A DNA stretch of 64,000 nucleotides from positions 204,132 to 268,131 of the forward strand of contig NZ_VLTK01000007.1 of the NCBI RefSeq assembly GCF_007558825.1, read 5' to 3'. The position numbers were made by a program, and so were the translations under genes. Under the pieces are notes generated by a model. That model was given only the letters and a program-made list of their open reading frames with translations, had not been told where the DNA came from and did not search any database. The stretch is from Brevibacterium aurantiacum. GTDB taxonomy: Bacteria > Actinomycetota > Actinomycetes > Actinomycetales > Brevibacteriaceae. Numbering within the stretch: position 1 is the stretch's first letter; each line of letters begins with the position of its first letter. Below, piece by piece: positions 17,169 to 26,357 of the stretch.

Positions 17169-18202
17169 ATGCCATTGCCCTGAGCCGGTGTTCTCTGCGA
17201 CTGCCGTCGGCAAGAGCCCACATCCTCTCCGATCTGTCTGTGACTCTGCCGCTGGGGCACATCACCTGGCTGGTAGGGGAGTCCGGGGCCGGGAAATCCA
17301 CACTCTGCAATCTGTTGGCCGGGCTGATTCCTGCCCGTGCCGATGTCACCGGTCATCTCGACTTCGGTGCCGAGCATGGTGACTTGGACAGTGATCGGAT
17401 CGCCCCGGGTGCCCGCCGGATCGATACGGGAGCCCGCCGTACCGGATCGGGCACCCAGCGGATCGACCTGGGCACCCGGCGGGGTAGGAAGCTGCTCGCT
17501 GAGCTGCGCGGGCGCGGCGAACTCGCGTGGGCCCCGCAGAACGCGATGGATACGTTCCCACCGCGACTGCGTCTGCGGCAGTGGTTCCACCGCGCGGGAA
17601 TCGATGATCCGGACCTTCGCCCCTTCGGTCTGGAGAACACGCTGCTGCAGCGATACCCCCACGAGCTCTCGGGAGGACAGATCTCCCGAGTCTCCCTGGC
17701 CGCGGCCCTGTCACACACGCCGAGGCTGCTCGTCTGTGACGAACCCACCGCCGGACTCGATCCCCGGCAGGCCGATTCCATGGTCGCCATACTCGACGAC
17801 TGCGCCCGTACCAATGGAGCCGCCGTACTCGCCGTCACCCACGACCTCTCCGGCATGGCCAGGAACGCCCGAGGTGATGACCCTGTCGCCGTCCTCTTCA
17901 ACGGACACATCGTCGACACCTGCACCGTCGAGAACTTCTTGGCAAGAGACGCCGACAATGCCTACAGTCGGGCCCTTGCCGCAGCCGCACCGGACGCGGG
18001 AGCCCACCCGCTGCCGCTGACTCCGGGCCACCTCGGCGGACGGGAATATCGTGTCGGCGATGAACTGCGCCGCTTGGACGGGGCACCCATCCCCGGCAGC
18101 GACATCATCCCCGGCAGCGACATCATCCCCGGCGGCGACGTCATTCATGCCAGCGATGATCGGGCACAGCAGATTCGGGGTGACGCCGATGGAGCTGCAT
18201 GA
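17165..18202 (+). CDS. ABC transporter ATP-binding protein, DppD/NikD type, with repeat insertions
   Basis: About 345 residues from a GTG overlapping the previous stop. Walker A is GESGAGKST, the signature is LSGGQISRVSLA, Walker B is LLVCDEPTAGLD and the switch histidine is in VTHDL. Between Walker A and the signature lies an unusual insert (~residues 76-105) built of degenerate repeats such as GARRIDTGARRTGSGTQRID. The C-terminus carries a second repeat, PGSDIIPGSDIIPGGD, encoded by an 18-bp DNA tandem repeat. Both look like expanded low-complexity DNA rather than conserved protein. The longer frame from 16832 overlaps the permease and is not used. It energises the importer together with the next gene. 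Confidence 0.87.
   Translation: MNAIALSRCSLRLPSARAHILSDLSVTLPLGHITWLVGESGAGKSTLCNLLAGLIPARADVTGHLDFGAEHGDLDSDRIAPGARRIDTGARRTGSGTQRIDLGTRRGRKLLAELRGRGELAWAPQNAMDTFPPRLRLRQWFHRAGIDDPDLRPFGLENTLLQRYPHELSGGQISRVSLAAALSHTPRLLVCDEPTAGLDPRQADSMVAILDDCARTNGAAVLAVTHDLSGMARNARGDDPVAVLFNGHIVDTCTVENFLARDADNAYSRALAAAAPDAGAHPLPLTPGHLGGREYRVGDELRRLDGAPIPGSDIIPGSDIIPGGDVIHASDDRAQQIRGDADGAA
18091..18144 (+). repeat. 18-bp tandem repeat inside ATPase gene
   Basis: CCCCGGCAGCGACATCAT occurs at 18091-18108 and 18109-18126, with a third copy at 18127-18144 that has two changes. Being a multiple of three it keeps the frame and adds the six-residue unit PGSDII to the protein C-terminus. Copy number may vary between strains. 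Confidence 0.9.
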
Positions 18203-18782
18203 GCTCGAGATCGACTACGGGACCACCCTGATCGGCCCGGTCAGTGCCGATTTCCCCGCCGGGAAGGTCACCGTTCTGCGAGGCGGTTCGGGCAGGGGCA
18301 AGACCACCTTGTGCCTGGCCATGACCGGATTCCTCACCCCCACCAGCGGGCGCATCCGCGGTGAGCCGGGCGTGCTGGTGCCGCAGAACCCACGCGAATG
18401 GCTCAACCCCAGGCACACCGTCGCCGAGGTGATCGACCGGACCGCTCGCATCCTCGGACGCAAGCTGGAGGCCGAAGAGCGAACCGACATCGTGGCCCGC
18501 GCACTGCTGGGACAGGAACTGCTCGAGCACAAGTGCGGTGAGCTCTCCGGAGGTCAGGCAGCCAGGGTGTGCCTGGCCCGGGCCTTGGCCAGCGGAGTCG
18601 ACACGATCGTCTGCGACGAGCCGACTGCGGCACTCGATGCATCGAACGCAGCAAGGTTCGCCCGTCTGCTCAGCGCCTTGGCAGAGGCAGGGCACACGAT
18701 CATCTGGGCCACACACGATCTGCCACTGGTCATGGCGACCAACGCGAACAGCAGAATCGTGTCCCTGGACCGGTGGCGTTGA
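18189..18782 (+). CDS. ABC transporter ATP-binding protein, DppF/NikE type (short)
   Basis: A compact 197-residue ATPase. Walker A is GGSGRGKTT, the signature LSGGQAARVCLARAL, Walker B TIVCDEPTAALD and the switch histidine in WATHDL. It overlaps the 3' end of the previous ATPase by 14 bases. NikE/DppF proteins are usually 250-330 residues; this one lacks the C-terminal oligopeptide-binding extension, which favours a metal-type over an oligopeptide importer. The ORF could be read from 18051, but the ATG at 18189 starts at the first beta strand (MELHELEIDYG). It is the last gene of the urease-nickel operon. Confidence 0.87.
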   Translation: MELHELEIDYGTTLIGPVSADFPAGKVTVLRGGSGRGKTTLCLAMTGFLTPTSGRIRGEPGVLVPQNPREWLNPRHTVAEVIDRTARILGRKLEAEERTDIVARALLGQELLEHKCGELSGGQAARVCLARALASGVDTIVCDEPTAALDASNAARFARLLSALAEAGHTIIWATHDLPLVMATNANSRIVSLDRWR

Positions 18783-18783
18783 G

Positions 18784-18820
18784 CCTCAGCCGCACGCGGT
18801 GAGCGCCACATCCGCTGAGG
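18784..18820. terminator. Possible terminator between convergent genes
   Basis: CCTCAGC at 18784-18790 pairs with GCTGAGG at 18814-18820 across a 23-nt loop. It fills the 38-bp gap between the convergent ATPase and membrane-protein genes. There is no T-run, so the call is weak. Confidence 0.35.
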
Positions 18821-19315
18821 TCAGCTCCGCGGGGCGCCCTTGATCGCAGGTTGCACTGTGACCCAGCGGCGGGCCGCGACGATGAGCATGGTGGTGAGTC
18901 CGACGATGAGCAGACCGTCGGCGGCGATATAGAACAGGTGCAGGCTCGACCCGCCGTCGTCGACACCGGCGAGCACGGCATCGGTGCGTTTGTTGAGCAG
19001 GGGTCGGATCACGGCGACCTTGGCGATGAGGACGACCGTCACCGCAGATGTCAGCTGCCGGTACCCGGCTCCGACGGCTGACTTGAACACCGACCACAGC
19101 AGGAGCACGGCAATGACGATCTCGACCCAGTTCATGGCGGTGAAGACCAGACGGCCGATGCCCAGCCCCAGCGGGATCGTGATGCCCGGAGCGATGAACT
19201 TCAGCGGCGCCTCGATGAGGGAGATGCCGATGATGAGGCCGAGCCAGATAGCAGGAAGAACGATGCGAGCACCCGCGGCGAGACGGGTGTCCTGAGAACT
19301 GAAGGCATGGGCCAT
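18821..19315 (-). CDS. Hypothetical four-helix membrane protein
   Basis: About 164 residues starting at ATG 19315 (MAHAFSSQDTRLAAGARIVL). Four hydrophobic segments are visible: IVLPAIWLGLIIGISLIEAP, a second around PLGLGIGRLVFTAMNWVEIV/LLLWSV, a third LTSAVTVVLIAKVAVI and a fourth LFYIAADGLLIVGLTTMLIV. The longer frame to 19699 runs antisense through the next gene and is ignored. The pattern is common in uncharacterised actinobacterial membrane proteins; no catalytic motif is seen. It is convergent with the transporter operon and divergent from an amidohydrolase. Confidence 0.75.
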   Translation of the reverse strand: MAHAFSSQDTRLAAGARIVLPAIWLGLIIGISLIEAPLKFIAPGITIPLGLGIGRLVFTAMNWVEIVIAVLLLWSVFKSAVGAGYRQLTSAVTVVLIAKVAVIRPLLNKRTDAVLAGVDDGGSSLHLFYIAADGLLIVGLTTMLIVAARRWVTVQPAIKGAPRS

Positions 19316-19418
19316 GCCTCGGATTCTACTCCCGGTAGAAGAGCTGCGGTATAGTCGCTCAGAAACCACCCCGCACCCCAGCCCGGAACGCGTGCACTTG
19401 CGCTCTAGACTGGTGCTC

Positions 19419-21335
19419 ATGCGTCTGTTCTCCAATGCCGTCGTGCGAAGTTTTGCACCTGCCGCCCCTGATGCCACCTCAGCGGTCGCACCCGACTCGA
19501 TCCTCGTCGACGGGGAGACGATCGTAGCCGTGGGCACCAGAGTCGAACTTCTCGACATCGCAGCCTCCGAATCCTCGACGACGGCAGCGCTGGCCTCGGC
19601 GGGAGGAATCGGAGCCACCACGGTGATTCCGGGCCTCGAAATCGAAGAGATCGACTGCGCCGGCCAGGTCATCCTGCCCGGCCTCGTAGACGCGCACATG
19701 CACTCGATCCACTACGCGGACTCCCTGACCGACCTCGATCTCTCCGATGTCCGATCCTTGACCGAGGCGGTCGACGCCATCCGAGAACGCGCCAGCCAGA
19801 TGCCGTTCGGCGAATGGGTGGTCGGTTCCGGGTGGGACATCAACAAGTGGGATGACCCGCGCTACCCCGATCGCGAACTCCTCGACCAAGCCGTGCCCGA
19901 CCACCCGGTGGCGATGTGGTCGGTCGATCTCCACACCCTCTGGACGAATGGCCACGGCCTGGAGATCGCCGGCATCGATGATCTCACCGCGGACCCCTTC
20001 GGCGGAGAATTCGTTCGCGATGACGAGGGCTCGCTGACCGGGCTGGTCCGTGAGGATGCCACCGACCTGGTGGCCAGATTCATTCCCGAACCCACCCGCG
20101 CAGAACAGGTCGAGCGACTCGATCGCACCCAGAAGCTGTTCCTCTCCCAGGGGCTGACCGGGATCCACGACTTCGACTCCATCGCCTCGACGTTGGGGTG
20201 GTACGACCTGCGCGAAGCCGACCGACAGCACATCCGTGTGACGAAGTACCTGCGCGGCCCAGAGGTGCCCTGGGCCATCGAGACCGGGTGGCATACCGGC
20301 GACGGCGATGACTGGCTGCGCCGAGGTGGCCTGAAGCTGTTCTCCGATGGAGCCCTGGGCTCGCACACCTGCCACATGTCCTCACCGTTTCCCGAGCCGC
20401 ACGTTCACGAAGAGACTGTGACCCCCGACGAGGCAGGCGCCGAGCAGGAGTCCTACACCTACCCCGGCACCGTGCCCGAGGACGCCTTGAGCAGTGCGCC
20501 GGAGGACGCCAACTACGGGATCGCCCAGATGTCAGAGGACGACCTGTTCGAGAACGCACGCCGGGCCACCGAGGCCGGTATCTCCGTTGCCATCCATGCC
20601 ATCGGCGACCAGGCCAACCACCATGTGCTCAACGTCTTCGAACGTCTGCGCCAGACCACGAAGGAGGCGCAGGAGCGCTTCGAACGCCCTCTGCGCCATC
20701 GGGTCGAACACGCACAGTTCATTCAGCCTGCCGACGTCGCCCGATTCGCCGAACTCGACGTCATCGCCTCCATGCAGCCTCGTCACTGCATCTCTGACCT
20801 GCACCTGCTTCACCTCATCGACGAATCCGCGCAACTTGCCGCCTACGCCTGGCCGGACCTGTTGGCCGCCGGGGCACACGTGGCCTTCGGCTCCGACGGG
20901 CCGGTGGAGCCCGCGAATCCCTTCGCGGCGATCTATGCGGCGATGACCAGGGCTCACATCTCCGGAGACGCGGCCACGAGCTTCCAACCTCGACGGCGGC
21001 TCTCTGCCGCTGAGGCAATTCGGCAGCACACCCAAGGCCCGGCCTATGCGGCAGGACTTGACGATCGACGAGGTTATCTGGCCCCGGGCATGGACGCCGA
21101 CTTCATCGTCGTCGACACCGATCCGTATGTGGCAGAGGGGTTGACCGTGCCTGCGGATACAGGCGGCACCGGTGGGCACGGCGCTTCGGCCGCGAGTGTG
21201 CAGGAGGGGCCGCTCGATCATGATGGTCTGCTCGGCTATGAATCCGAAGAGGCGCTCTTCGCCCACGCCGAGGCGATCCGTGACACCACGGTCGCGCTGA
21301 CTGTGGTCGGCGGACAGGTGAAATACCAAGCCTGA
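19419..21335 (+). CDS. Amidohydrolase family protein (YtcJ-like)
   Basis: A 638-residue amidohydrolase-3 protein. The HxH metal pair is in GLVDAHMHSIHYADSLTDLD, SVAIHAIGDQANHHVLNVFE supplies further histidines, RHRVEHAQF another, and AFGSDGPVEPANP the catalytic aspartate. YtcJ/NfdA relatives hydrolyse N-substituted formamides or other amides; substrate is unknown here. The ATG at 19419 (MRLFSNAVVRSF) starts at the first beta strand of the composite domain; the frame upstream to 19314 has no family counterpart. A TAGACT hexamer eight bases before the ATG suggests a very short or absent leader. Length exceeds the usual ~540 because of acidic loops around residues 330-370 and near the C-terminus. 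Confidence 0.85.
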   Translation: MRLFSNAVVRSFAPAAPDATSAVAPDSILVDGETIVAVGTRVELLDIAASESSTTAALASAGGIGATTVIPGLEIEEIDCAGQVILPGLVDAHMHSIHYADSLTDLDLSDVRSLTEAVDAIRERASQMPFGEWVVGSGWDINKWDDPRYPDRELLDQAVPDHPVAMWSVDLHTLWTNGHGLEIAGIDDLTADPFGGEFVRDDEGSLTGLVREDATDLVARFIPEPTRAEQVERLDRTQKLFLSQGLTGIHDFDSIASTLGWYDLREADRQHIRVTKYLRGPEVPWAIETGWHTGDGDDWLRRGGLKLFSDGALGSHTCHMSSPFPEPHVHEETVTPDEAGAEQESYTYPGTVPEDALSSAPEDANYGIAQMSEDDLFENARRATEAGISVAIHAIGDQANHHVLNVFERLRQTTKEAQERFERPLRHRVEHAQFIQPADVARFAELDVIASMQPRHCISDLHLLHLIDESAQLAAYAWPDLLAAGAHVAFGSDGPVEPANPFAAIYAAMTRAHISGDAATSFQPRRRLSAAEAIRQHTQGPAYAAGLDDRRGYLAPGMDADFIVVDTDPYVAEGLTVPADTGGTGGHGASAASVQEGPLDHDGLLGYESEEALFAHAEAIRDTTVALTVVGGQVKYQA

Positions 21336-21447
21336 CCGGCACCACCGCTAACTCGCGGCTCAATCACCGCTGTCCTGCCACGAAGTCCTGCCGTCGCCGT
21401 CCTGCCACATACCTGAAGTCCCATCCTGCCGAAAAGGATCCTCACAT

Positions 21448-22761
21448 ATGCTTCGCTCGTACATGGCCCAGGCACGGAAGATCGATGCCGCCACCCCCGA
21501 CTCCCGCAACCGAGAAGTCGACTTCCTCCGCGCGGCAGCGATCACCGTCGTCGTGCTGGGACATTGGACGATCATCGCGGTGAGCTCCACCGGAGGCATC
21601 GAGCCGCACGGCCTGCTTGACGAGGCTCGATGGACGCACCCGCTGAGTTGGGTGTTCCAAGTGATGCCGATCTTCTTCCTCGTCGGCGGCTATTCCAACG
21701 CTCTGTCCTGGCGTTCGGCGAGACGGAAGAACGTCGGCTACGCCGAATGGCTGCGCGCTCGCCTGCGCCGCCTGGGACTGCCCCTCATACCGCTTCTGCT
21801 CGTCTGGCTGCTCACCTGCATCATCGCGTTGAGCTTCGGCGCCGAACCGGCCGCGGTGCAGCTGGCATCGCAGATGGCCCTGGTGCCCACCTGGTTCCTC
21901 GCCGCCTACCTGTTGGTCGCGATCGTCGCTCCGCCCTGCTTGGTGCTGTGGGAGAACTGGGGCTGGTGGTCGATCGTCCTCGGCATCGCCGCGGCAGGGA
22001 TCATCGACGTCATCAGCATCACCACCGGGAACATCCTGGCCGGCTACCCCAACTACCTGCTCGTGTGGGCCAGCTTCCACCAGTTCGGCTATGCGTGGCT
22101 CGACGGCAGGCTCTCGAGCCTGAAGCGCTGCCTGCTGCTCTTCGCCATCGGCGCCCTCGAGCTCGGACTCCTCGTCGGCCTCGGCCCGTACCCGGTCTCG
22201 ATGATCACCGCAGGCACCGATGCGATCTCCAACTCGGCCCCGACCCGGGTGACCATGGCCTTCCTCGGAATGGCCCAAGCGGGAATCGTGCTCATGCTTC
22301 AGCGACCGCTGGCGGCGCTGTTGCGAAGCCCGGGACTGTGGATGCTCACCGTCCTTGTGAACCAGAGGATCATGACCTGGTTCCTGTGGCATCTCACCGC
22401 TCTGACGGCGCTGGCCCATGTGCTCCTCGCACTCGATGCCGAGGCGCTGCTGCCCACCCCGCTGACCGGTGTGTGGTGGCTGACCCGCCCCCTGTGGTGC
22501 CTGGCGCTGCTCGCGATCACCGGCATCCTCGTAGTGATCTTCGGCCGATTCGAATCTGCGCAGTCCGACGATCGCCCTGCACCGCCGGTGTGGATGCCGA
22601 TCCTCGCCGCGGCAGCGATCTGCGCGGGACTGGCGATCATGGCCGATGTGGGTATGGTCAATGCATCCGGGGTGACCTGGATCTGGCCGCTGCTGCCGCT
22701 GGTGGGCATGATCGTCTTCGGCGTGGTCAAACTCCCGCGTAGGCGCTCCTACCGAGACTGA
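21448..22761 (+). CDS. Acyltransferase family 3 membrane protein
   Basis: A 437-residue integral membrane protein with ~10 hydrophobic helices. The N-terminal REVDFLRAAAITVVVLGHWT carries the conserved Arg and His of acyltransferase-3 (OafA/OpgC/NRF-6) proteins, and VMPIFFLVGGYSNALSW the conserved second helix. These enzymes transfer acyl groups to cell-surface sugars or other extracytoplasmic acceptors. AAAAGGA precedes the ATG. It stands alone in its transcription unit, followed by a strong terminator. Acceptor is unknown. Confidence 0.85.
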   Translation: MLRSYMAQARKIDAATPDSRNREVDFLRAAAITVVVLGHWTIIAVSSTGGIEPHGLLDEARWTHPLSWVFQVMPIFFLVGGYSNALSWRSARRKNVGYAEWLRARLRRLGLPLIPLLLVWLLTCIIALSFGAEPAAVQLASQMALVPTWFLAAYLLVAIVAPPCLVLWENWGWWSIVLGIAAAGIIDVISITTGNILAGYPNYLLVWASFHQFGYAWLDGRLSSLKRCLLLFAIGALELGLLVGLGPYPVSMITAGTDAISNSAPTRVTMAFLGMAQAGIVLMLQRPLAALLRSPGLWMLTVLVNQRIMTWFLWHLTALTALAHVLLALDAEALLPTPLTGVWWLTRPLWCLALLAITGILVVIFGRFESAQSDDRPAPPVWMPILAAAAICAGLAIMADVGMVNASGVTWIWPLLPLVGMIVFGVVKLPRRRSYRD

Positions 22762-22800
22762 CCACGCAGATCCTCGCCGAAGCTGACTCCACAACAAGAA

Positions 22801-22830
22801 GACCCGACGTCCCCGCGGGGACGTCGGGTC
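22801..22830. terminator. Strong bidirectional terminator hairpin
   Basis: GACCCGACGTCCCC at 22801-22814 is perfectly complementary to 22817-22830, giving a 14-bp stem around a minimal loop. It lies between the convergent acyltransferase and SDR genes, preceded by ACAACAAGAA (T-rich on the minus strand). Confidence 0.8.
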
Positions 22831-22890
22831 ACCTCGGCGAAGGTGCAGGCAGCATTCTGCCTCAGGTGAGAACGGGCGGCGTCGGCGAGA

Positions 22891-23688
22891 TCAGATGTGG
22901 CGTCCGCCGGAGATCTCGGTGACTGTGCCGGTGAGGTAGCTGGACAGGCCGGAGGCGAGGAACAGCACCACTGAAGCAACCTCTTCGGGTTCTCCGGGAC
23001 GGCCCAGCGGGATCTCGGCGAGCTTCGAATCGATCGCGTGCTGGGGCATTGCCGCGGTCATCGCGGTGTTGATGAAGCCGGGCTGGATCGCATTGATGCG
23101 GATGCCCTTGAATGCGACCTCCTTGGCCACGGCTTTGGTCATGCCGACGATGCCGGCCTTCGCCGCCGAGTAGTTCGATTGACCGAGCATGCCGACCTTG
23201 CCGCTGATGGAGGAGACGTTGACGATCGCCCCTCCGCGGTCCTGTTCGCGCATGACACCGGTGGCGACCTTGAGTCCGTTCCAGGTGCCGCGCAGGTGGA
23301 CGGAGATGACGTCGTCGAACTCCTTCTCGCTCATCTTGCGAATCGTCGCGTCGCGGGTGATTCCGGCATTGTTGACCCAGATATCGACGCCGCCGAAGGT
23401 CGTCGTTGCCGCATCGGCGAGCTTCTGTGTGTTCTCCAGAGAGGCCACATTGCACACTACCCCGGCGGCAGAGTCGGGTCCGCCGAGTTCAGCGACGGCC
23501 GACTGCAGGCTCTCCTCGTTCATATCGCCGAGGACGACCTTGGCTCCGGAGTTGACGAGGCTTCGGGCCATTGCCAGGCCGAGTCCCTGGGCGCCGCCGG
23601 TGACCACGGCGACCTTGCCGGTGAGCAGGCCGGGGATCTCGGAGATGCCTTGGGCAGTGGGGGCAGCGGTGGCTGGTGCGTCGGTCAT
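22891..23688 (-). CDS. Short-chain dehydrogenase/reductase (FabG-like)
   Basis: A 265-residue classical SDR. It has the TGGAQGLG cofactor loop, NNAG, catalytic Ser in [10 protein letters not shown], and YSAAK with the catalytic Tyr and Lys, ending in ISGGRHI. The aspartate in VLGDMNEES suggests NAD preference. A ~22-residue Ala/Thr/Pro-rich leader precedes the fold. It follows an acyl-CoA dehydrogenase and a family III CoA-transferase on the same strand, so it probably oxidises or reduces a 3-hydroxy/3-oxoacyl-CoA intermediate of a carboxylic-acid degradation route. The operon is divergent from a LysR regulator. Confidence 0.9.
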   Translation of the reverse strand: MTDAPATAAPTAQGISEIPGLLTGKVAVVTGGAQGLGLAMARSLVNSGAKVVLGDMNEESLQSAVAELGGPDSAAGVVCNVASLENTQKLADAATTTFGGVDIWVNNAGITRDATIRKMSEKEFDDVISVHLRGTWNGLKVATGVMREQDRGGAIVNVSSISGKVGMLGQSNYSAAKAGIVGMTKAVAKEVAFKGIRINAIQPGFINTAMTAAMPQHAIDSKLAEIPLGRPGEPEEVASVVLFLASGLSSYLTGTVTEISGGRHI

Positions 23689-23739
23689 CAGGTCCTACTT
23701 TCTTTGCGTGTGGATGTGTCTTCTCAGTGTGCAGGCGAG

Positions 23740-24903
23740 CTACAGGTTGAACTGTGGTTTGTGGGCGCCCTTGAGCAGCTGCCGGGCAACGACGACGCGC
23801 TGGACTTCCGAGGTGCCCTCATAGATGCGGAACAGGCGAGCATGGCGGTAGAAGCGTTCGACGGCGGACTCACGCATGTAGCCCGTTCCGCCTTGGATCT
23901 GCACGCCCTTGTCGGCGATGCGACCCAGAGCCTCTGAGGCGAAGAGCTTTGCAGAGCTGGGACCGAGCTTCCGATCCTCATCGGCATCCCAGCGTTTCGC
24001 AGCGGCGAGTACGAGAGCCTTGGCGGCGGCGACCTCGGTGTAGATATCGGCGAGCATGGCCTGGACCAGCTGGAACCGGGCGATGGACTCTCCACCCTGT
24101 TTCGCCTCGGCGGCATAATTCACGGACTCGTCGAGGATGCGGGTGGCCTGGCCGACGCAGATCGCGGCGATGTGCAGGCGGCCCTTGTTCAGCGAGGCCA
24201 TCGCGGCGTAGAAGCCCTTCTCTTCCTCACCGCCGATGAGGTTGGCGGCGGGCACACGGACGTCGTCGAAGAAGATCTCCGAGGTCCAGGCGCCGGCCTG
24301 GCCCATCTTGTTGTCATGGGTTCCGACCGTGACGCCGGGCGTCTTCGTCGGGACGAGGAAGACGGAGATGCCCTTCGATCCCCGCGCGTTCGGGTCGGTG
24401 CGGGCGAATACCATGAGCACGTCGGAGGACTCGGCATTGGTGATGAAGCGCTTGCTGCCGTTGATGATGTAGTCCTCGCCCTCGCGCACGGCTCTGGTGC
24501 GCATGCCCGAGGGGTCGGATCCGGCCTCGGATTCGGTCAGAGCGAAGGAGGCGACGACATCGCCCGAGGTCAGCCGCGGCAGCCATTCGCTCTTCTGCTC
24601 GTCGGTGCCGTAGTTGACCAGAACCTGCCCGGCGATGCCGTTGTTCGTGCCGAAGACGGACCGGAACGCCGGTGTCGTATAGCCGAGCTCCATTGCCAAC
24701 TGCGCATCCTGTTCGGCATTCATGCCCAGCCCGCCGTACTCCTCGGGCAGCGCCCAGCCGAAGAGCCCCATGTCGGCGGATTTCTTGATGATCGCCTCCG
24801 GGATGGCGTCGTCTGCCTCGATATCGAGTTCGATGGGGACGACCTTCTCGCGGACGAATTCGCGCACGATCGAGAGGACGTCATCCAGTTCCGAAGTATC
24901 CAT
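23740..24903 (-). CDS. Acyl-CoA dehydrogenase
   Basis: A 387-residue flavoenzyme with normal family length. Visible motifs are FALTESEAGSDPSGMRTRA (FAD/substrate loop), GSKRFITNA, QIQGGTGYMRE and the C-terminal IYEGTSEVQRVVVARQLL, which contains the probable catalytic glutamate. AAGGAGAG eight bases before ATG 24903 fixes the start (MDTSELDDVLSIVREF); the frame upstream to 25407 runs antisense-like through the CoA-transferase and is spurious. It introduces the alpha-beta double bond in an acyl-CoA. Partner electron-transfer flavoprotein is not encoded here. Co-transcribed with a CaiB-like CoA-transferase and an SDR. Confidence 0.93.
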   Translation of the reverse strand: MDTSELDDVLSIVREFVREKVVPIELDIEADDAIPEAIIKKSADMGLFGWALPEEYGGLGMNAEQDAQLAMELGYTTPAFRSVFGTNNGIAGQVLVNYGTDEQKSEWLPRLTSGDVVASFALTESEAGSDPSGMRTRAVREGEDYIINGSKRFITNAESSDVLMVFARTDPNARGSKGISVFLVPTKTPGVTVGTHDNKMGQAGAWTSEIFFDDVRVPAANLIGGEEEKGFYAAMASLNKGRLHIAAICVGQATRILDESVNYAAEAKQGGESIARFQLVQAMLADIYTEVAAAKALVLAAAKRWDADEDRKLGPSSAKLFASEALGRIADKGVQIQGGTGYMRESAVERFYRHARLFRIYEGTSEVQRVVVARQLLKGAHKPQFNL

Positions 24904-25000
24904 GCTTCGCTCTCCTTGTGTGGTGAGGTGGTGCTGTGAAGTTGTCGGTGGTGTTGCTGTCGCCGAGGTGGGAGCGGTGCCCTTTGTCGCCGAGATGGGG

Positions 25001-26281
25001 CTAGAGGCTGTCGATCCAGGCGCGGACCTGATCGGAGTCGGCCCCGAGTTCCGGTGGTGCAAGGTCGTAGGAGACCTCGGACTTCGCCAGTCGGATCGGG
25101 TTGCGGATCGTGGGAATGATGCGCTCGCCTTGACCGGTCTCGACGATCGGGTCGAGGCCGAGGTCCCGGGCGCGCTCGACACCCTGGGAGATCGAGTTGA
25201 TCGGGGCGCAGGGCAGACCCACGGCCGTGAGCTTCTCAAACCATTCCTGAGCCGTATGTTGCTGCAGGGCAACGAGTAGTTCGGGTTCGAGCTCGTCGCG
25301 GTTGGCGTTGCGGGTCTTGGCCTTTGCGAAGCGTTCGTCCTCGGCCCAGTCTGGCCGCCCGAGGGCCTTGGCGAGGGCGGCGAACTGACCGTCGTTGGCC
25401 GCGGCAACGATGAGTTCGCCGTCCTTCGTGGCCATCGGCTGGTACGGGTAGAGGCTGGGGTGGGCGTTGCCCATGCGCGTCGGTGTCACCCCTGCGGCGG
25501 CATAGGCTCCGGACTGGTTCGCCAGGCCCGACATCGCTGAGGACATGAGGTTGGTTTCGACCAGCTGACCCTCACCGGTGAGGTTCTTGTGCTGGATTGC
25601 GGCCATGATCCCGATCGTTGTGTGCAGACCGGTGATGACGTCGAAGACCGCGACGCCGGCACGGTAGGGGGAACCGTCGGGACTGCCGGTGACGCTCATG
25701 AACCCGGACATGGCCTGGACGAGCAGATCGTAGCCGGGCAGCGCATTGTGCGCGCCGAAGCCCGTGACAGAGGCATAGATGACTTCAGCGTTGGCGTCCT
25801 TGACCGAGTCGTAGTCGAGGCCGAACTTCTTCAAGCCGCCCGGTTTGAAGTTCTCGACGACGATGTCGGCTCTGGCAGCGAGCTTCTGGGCGATCTCGAG
25901 GTCATCGGCATCGGAGAAGTCGAGCACGATGTCGAACTTGTTCCGATTGATCGACAGATAGTAGGTGGCATCGTCATCGCGGACCGGTGGGCTCCAGTTC
26001 CTCGTGTCGTCACCGCCCGGGCCTTCGACCTTGATGACCGTGGCGCCGAGGTCGGCGAGCATCATCGTGGAATAGGGGCCGGCGAGGACACGGGAGAAAT
26101 CAACGACGATTTGGCCCGAGAGAGGACCGTTGCCAGCGCGTGGGAGGAAATCGGCGATTGACGCGGCCTGCTCCCCCTCACGGTCAGTGGGATCCTGCGG
26201 TTCCTGATCGTGATCCGACCCTTGGAGATCCGACTCTTTGAGATCCAGCGATGCCTGGGTCGCGGTGGTCTCACCATTCAT
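25001..26281 (-). CDS. CaiB/BaiF family (class III) CoA-transferase
   Basis: A 426-residue protein with the family III fold. Motifs include VVDFSRVLAGPYSTMMLADL with the usual N-terminal GP, VIKVEGPGGDDTRNW, the active-site region SINRNKFDIVLD, NFKPGGLKKFGLDY, and GYDLLVQAMSGFMSVTG. It activates a carboxylate by transferring CoA from another thioester. The first ~45 residues are an acidic, low-complexity extension (DHDQEPQDPTDREGEQAA) before the conserved PLSGQIVVDFSR; a start within that region is possible. It is the first gene of the operon with acyl-CoA dehydrogenase and SDR, supporting activation, dehydrogenation and further oxidation of one organic acid. Confidence 0.9.
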   Translation of the reverse strand: MNGETTATQASLDLKESDLQGSDHDQEPQDPTDREGEQAASIADFLPRAGNGPLSGQIVVDFSRVLAGPYSTMMLADLGATVIKVEGPGGDDTRNWSPPVRDDDATYYLSINRNKFDIVLDFSDADDLEIAQKLAARADIVVENFKPGGLKKFGLDYDSVKDANAEVIYASVTGFGAHNALPGYDLLVQAMSGFMSVTGSPDGSPYRAGVAVFDVITGLHTTIGIMAAIQHKNLTGEGQLVETNLMSSAMSGLANQSGAYAAAGVTPTRMGNAHPSLYPYQPMATKDGELIVAAANDGQFAALAKALGRPDWAEDERFAKAKTRNANRDELEPELLVALQQHTAQEWFEKLTAVGLPCAPINSISQGVERARDLGLDPIVETGQGERIIPTIRNPIRLAKSEVSYDLAPPELGADSDQVRAWIDSL

Positions 26282-26357
26282 CTATGAACACTCCCGGTGA
26301 TTCTGCTCGACTCTGAGGTTCCTCAGAGTGTTTCACCCCACAATATAGCAATGTGAG

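Noticed and set aside
16832..18202. 456-codon reading of the NikD-like ATPase
   Set aside because: The first 111 codons overlap the permease gene out of frame; the GTG at 17165 overlaps the permease stop as elsewhere in the operon.
23740..25407. 555-codon reading of the acyl-CoA dehydrogenase
   Set aside because: The extra N-terminus is Ser/Pro/Arg-rich shadow of the CoA-transferase; the ATG at 24903 with AAGGAG gives the normal family length.
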